Positions 15,835-17,857 of a DNA stretch of 17,857 nucleotides are shown one piece after another. Where the stretch lies: positions 1-17,857 of the forward strand of contig JAITJU010000020.1 of the NCBI GenBank assembly GCA_031278735.1. Direction: 5' to 3'. This DNA is from Zoogloeaceae bacterium (GTDB lineage Bacteria; Pseudomonadota; Gammaproteobacteria; Burkholderiales; Rhodocyclaceae). Under the pieces are notes generated by a model. That model saw only the letters and a program-made list of their open reading frames with translations, made no database searches and had not been told where the DNA came from. The translations under genes were made by a program, and so were the position numbers. How positions within the stretch are numbered: the stretch's first letter is position 1; each line of letters opens with the position of its first letter.

Positions 15835-16617
15835 CTAGCCGAAACGGCCTGTGATGTAGTCTTCGGTTTCGCGGCGACCGGGTTTGAAGAACATCTGTTC
15901 GGTTTCGCCGAATTCCACGAGATCGCCCAGATACATGTAGGCCGTGTAGTCGCTGCAACGGGCGGCCTGCTGCATATTGTGGGTGACGATGATGACCGTG
16001 TAATCCTTTTTCAGTTCCGCGATCAGTTCCTCGATGCGGGCGGTGGAAATCGGATCCAGCGCCGAACAGGGTTCATCGAGCAGCAAAAGCTCCGGTTTGA
16101 TGGCGATGCCGCGCGCGATGCACAGCCGCTGCTGCTGGCCGCCGGAAAGGCTCGCGCCGCTCTGGGAGAGTTTATCTTTCACTTCGTCCCACAGCGCCGC
16201 CTTTTTCAGCGCCCATTCCACGCGCTCCTCCAGATCGAGGCGGGAGAGCGATTCAAAGAGCTTCACGCCGAAGGTGATGTTGTCGAAAATCGACATCGGA
16301 AACGGCGTCGGCTTCTGGAACACCATGCCGATGCGGGCGCGAATCAGCGCCACGTCCTGCCTTGAGGTCAGCAGATCCTCGCCGTCGAGCAGAATCTGGC
16401 CTTCGGCGCGCTGTTCCGGGTACAGCTCGAACATGCGGTTGAAGGTGCGCAAGAGCGTCGACTTGCCGCAGCCGGAAGGGCCGATGAAGGCCGTCACCCG
16501 GTTGGCCGGAATGTCGAGATGAATGTTTTTCAGCGCCTGGAATTTGCCGTAGTAGAAATTCAGGGCGCGCACCGCCATCTTGACGGCGGGCGCGGCGCGG
16601 GTCGTGGTGTCCGTCAT
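15835..16617 (-). CDS. pstB: Phosphate ABC importer ATPase PstB
   Basis: PstB hydrolyses ATP to drive phosphate import through PstA and PstC. The 260-residue protein carries Walker A GPSGCGKST (46-54), Q-loop Gln101, signature LSGGQ (157-161), Walker B with Asp181-Glu182, and switch His213. The family features FYYGKFQALKNI (21-32) and FQKPTPFPMSI (100-110) are diagnostic of PstB. Its ATG overlaps the pstA stop by four bases. Confidence 0.98.
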   Translation of the reverse strand: MTDTTTRAAPAVKMAVRALNFYYGKFQALKNIHLDIPANRVTAFIGPSGCGKSTLLRTFNRMFELYPEQRAEGQILLDGEDLLTSRQDVALIRARIGMVFQKPTPFPMSIFDNITFGVKLFESLSRLDLEERVEWALKKAALWDEVKDKLSQSGASLSGGQQQRLCIARGIAIKPELLLLDEPCSALDPISTARIEELIAELKKDYTVIIVTHNMQQAARCSDYTAYMYLGDLVEFGETEQMFFKPGRRETEDYITGRFG

Positions 16618-17558
16618 GATGAGGAGCCGTTTCTTGTCGCGGAAATGAGACGCGCCAGGATGTTGAGTCCCAGCACGGCGAGGGTTATCAGAAACACGCC
16701 CGCCCAGGCCAGCTGCTGCCAGTTTTCATAGGGACTCATGGCGTACTGAAAAATGGTGACGGGCAGGCTGGCGGTCGGGCCGGAGAGACCGCTTTTCCAG
16801 AACTGGTTGTTGAGCGCCGTGAAAAGCAAGGGCGCGGTTTCGCCGGAAATGCGCGCCACCGCCAGCAGAATGCCGGTCAAAACCCCCGCCCTCGCCGCGT
16901 TCAGGGTGACCTTGACGATCACCTTCCACTTGGGCGCGCCCAGCGCGTAGGCGGCTTCGCGCAGACTGGAAGGAATCAGCGCGAGCATGTTTTCAGTGGT
17001 GCGGATGACAATCGGGATGACGATGAGCGCCAGCGCCGCCGCGCCCGCCCAGCCGGAAAACTGCCGGAAACGGATGACGATGACCGCATAGACGAAAAGC
17101 CCGATGACGATGGAAGGCGCGGAAAGCAGGAGATCATTGACGAAACGCACGGTGACCGCCAGCCATCCGCGCGGATTGTATTCGGCCAGGTAAATGCCGG
17201 AAAGGACGCCTACCGGCGCGCCAACGAAAGCCGCCAGCGCCGCCATCAGGAAAGAGCCGTAAATCGCGTTGGCCAGCCCGCCCATGTCGTTGGGCGGCGG
17301 CGTGTTTTCCGTGAAAAGCGCGAGATTCAGACTGCCAAAGCCGATCGCCAGCGTCTCCCACAGTATCCACAGGAGCCAGAAAACGCCGAACAGCATGGCG
17401 GCGAACGACAAGCTCAACGCTATCATGTTGGCATACCGGCGGCGCGCGAAGCGCCGCGCCCTGGCCGCGAACTCCGGATGACCAAAGCCAAGAGCGGCGG
17501 CAAGGATGGAGAAGGCGGAGCGCCGCACCCCGGCGGCGGTTTCCGGGGCGATATTCAT
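16614..17558 (-). CDS. pstA: Phosphate ABC importer permease PstA
   Basis: PstA and PstC form the inner-membrane channel for phosphate. The 314-residue protein has about six membrane segments, with the first at about 45-73. Family landmarks are PNDMGGLANAIYGSF (about 88-102), LSGIYLAEY and the coupling stretch EAAYALGAPKWKVIVKVTLNAARAG in its second half (about 200-225). The N-terminal cytoplasmic stretch of about 43 residues, rich in Arg and Ala, makes it slightly longer than the E. coli protein. The ATG overlaps the pstC stop by four bases and the stop overlaps the pstB start in the same way. Confidence 0.96.
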   Translation of the reverse strand: MNIAPETAAGVRRSAFSILAAALGFGHPEFAARARRFARRRYANMIALSLSFAAMLFGVFWLLWILWETLAIGFGSLNLALFTENTPPPNDMGGLANAIYGSFLMAALAAFVGAPVGVLSGIYLAEYNPRGWLAVTVRFVNDLLLSAPSIVIGLFVYAVIVIRFRQFSGWAGAAALALIVIPIVIRTTENMLALIPSSLREAAYALGAPKWKVIVKVTLNAARAGVLTGILLAVARISGETAPLLFTALNNQFWKSGLSGPTASLPVTIFQYAMSPYENWQQLAWAGVFLITLAVLGLNILARLISATRNGSSS

Positions 17559-17857
17559 GCGCGCCCTCCTTCATTTTTTTGCAAACGCATGAGCAACAGG
17601 CGGGAAAAGACCAGCACCACGAAGGTAATCAAAAACAGAACCAGCCCCAGGTAGATGAGCGCCGCCTGGTGCATTCCGGGCGCGGCTTCGGCAAATTCAT
17701 TGGCGAGCGCGGAAGTGATGCTGTTGGCGGCCTCGAAGAGCGAGGGCGAACGCAGCTGATTCATGTTGCCGATGACGAAGGTGACCGCCATCGTCTCGCC
17801 CAGGGCGCGTCCCAATCCCAGCATGATGCCGCCCAGCACGCCTGTCCTGGTATAGGG
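17555..17857 (-). CDS. pstC: Phosphate ABC importer permease PstC (C-terminal part, cut by window edge)
   Basis: Only the last 100 codons are inside the window; the frame stays open to the final base. The visible part contains the PstC coupling motif GIMLGLGRALGETMAV and the following INxxNQL-type stretch (here VIGNMNQLRSPSLFEAAN), then a last membrane helix near the C terminus. The end overlaps the pstA start by four bases. The pstS binding-protein gene, usually upstream of pstC, would lie outside this window if present. Confidence 0.95.
   Translation of the reverse strand, partial: PYTRTGVLGGIMLGLGRALGETMAVTFVIGNMNQLRSPSLFEAANSITSALANEFAEAAPGMHQAALIYLGLVLFLITFVVLVFSRLLLMRLQKNEGGRA

Overview
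The window looks like chromosomal DNA from a high-GC Betaproteobacterium, in the broad Rhodocyclales/Nitrosomonadales/Burkholderiales neighbourhood. This placement is inferred from family resemblance and gene order; no search was run. The supporting signs are the rpsF-priB-rpsR-rplI order, a short-form HisG, a ParC core with the GSRDGD-type sequence seen in beta-proteobacterial ParC, and a pstCAB-phoU-phoB-phoR cluster. Genes are dense and mostly housekeeping. The intact coding frames show no frameshifts.

Region 1 (1-8539) is read almost wholly from the minus strand. In transcription order it holds the ribosomal operon rpsF-priB-rpsR-rplI, closed by a clear intrinsic terminator; then parC (topoisomerase IV subunit A); a tRNA-Arg(CCU); and a tight hisG-hisD-diguanylate cyclase operon in which each gene overlaps the next by the same seven bases. 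The block is bracketed by two inverted copies of a short non-coding element. Copy 2, at 8540-8757, is complete and has 19-bp terminal inverted repeats. Copy 1, at 1-118, is cut by the window edge and is 97% identical.

Region 2 (8758-12809) is read from the plus strand. A 540-base non-coding spacer with a cluster of three hairpins leads into a four-gene operon: periplasmic binding protein, truncated-hemoglobin-like protein, FecCD/BtuC-type permease and ABC ATPase. Together these look like an importer for an iron or other metal chelate (siderophore, heme or corrinoid type) with a small globin placed inside the operon. The globin keeps the proximal histidine but appears to have histidine in place of the usual B10 tyrosine. 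This is the least ordinary part of the window.

Region 3 (12929-17857) is read from the minus strand. It is the phosphate-starvation module pstC (partial, at the edge), pstA, pstB, phoU, phoB and phoR: the high-affinity phosphate importer, its negative regulator and the two-component system. pstC/pstA and pstA/pstB overlap by four bases, and the pstB-phoU and phoU-phoB gaps are under 15 bases. No pstS lies inside the window.

The strongest second-look items are the globin inside the ABC importer operon, the mobile-element-like inverted repeats around the ribosomal/his block, the translational coupling of a diguanylate cyclase to hisGD, and a probable CTG start codon for priB.
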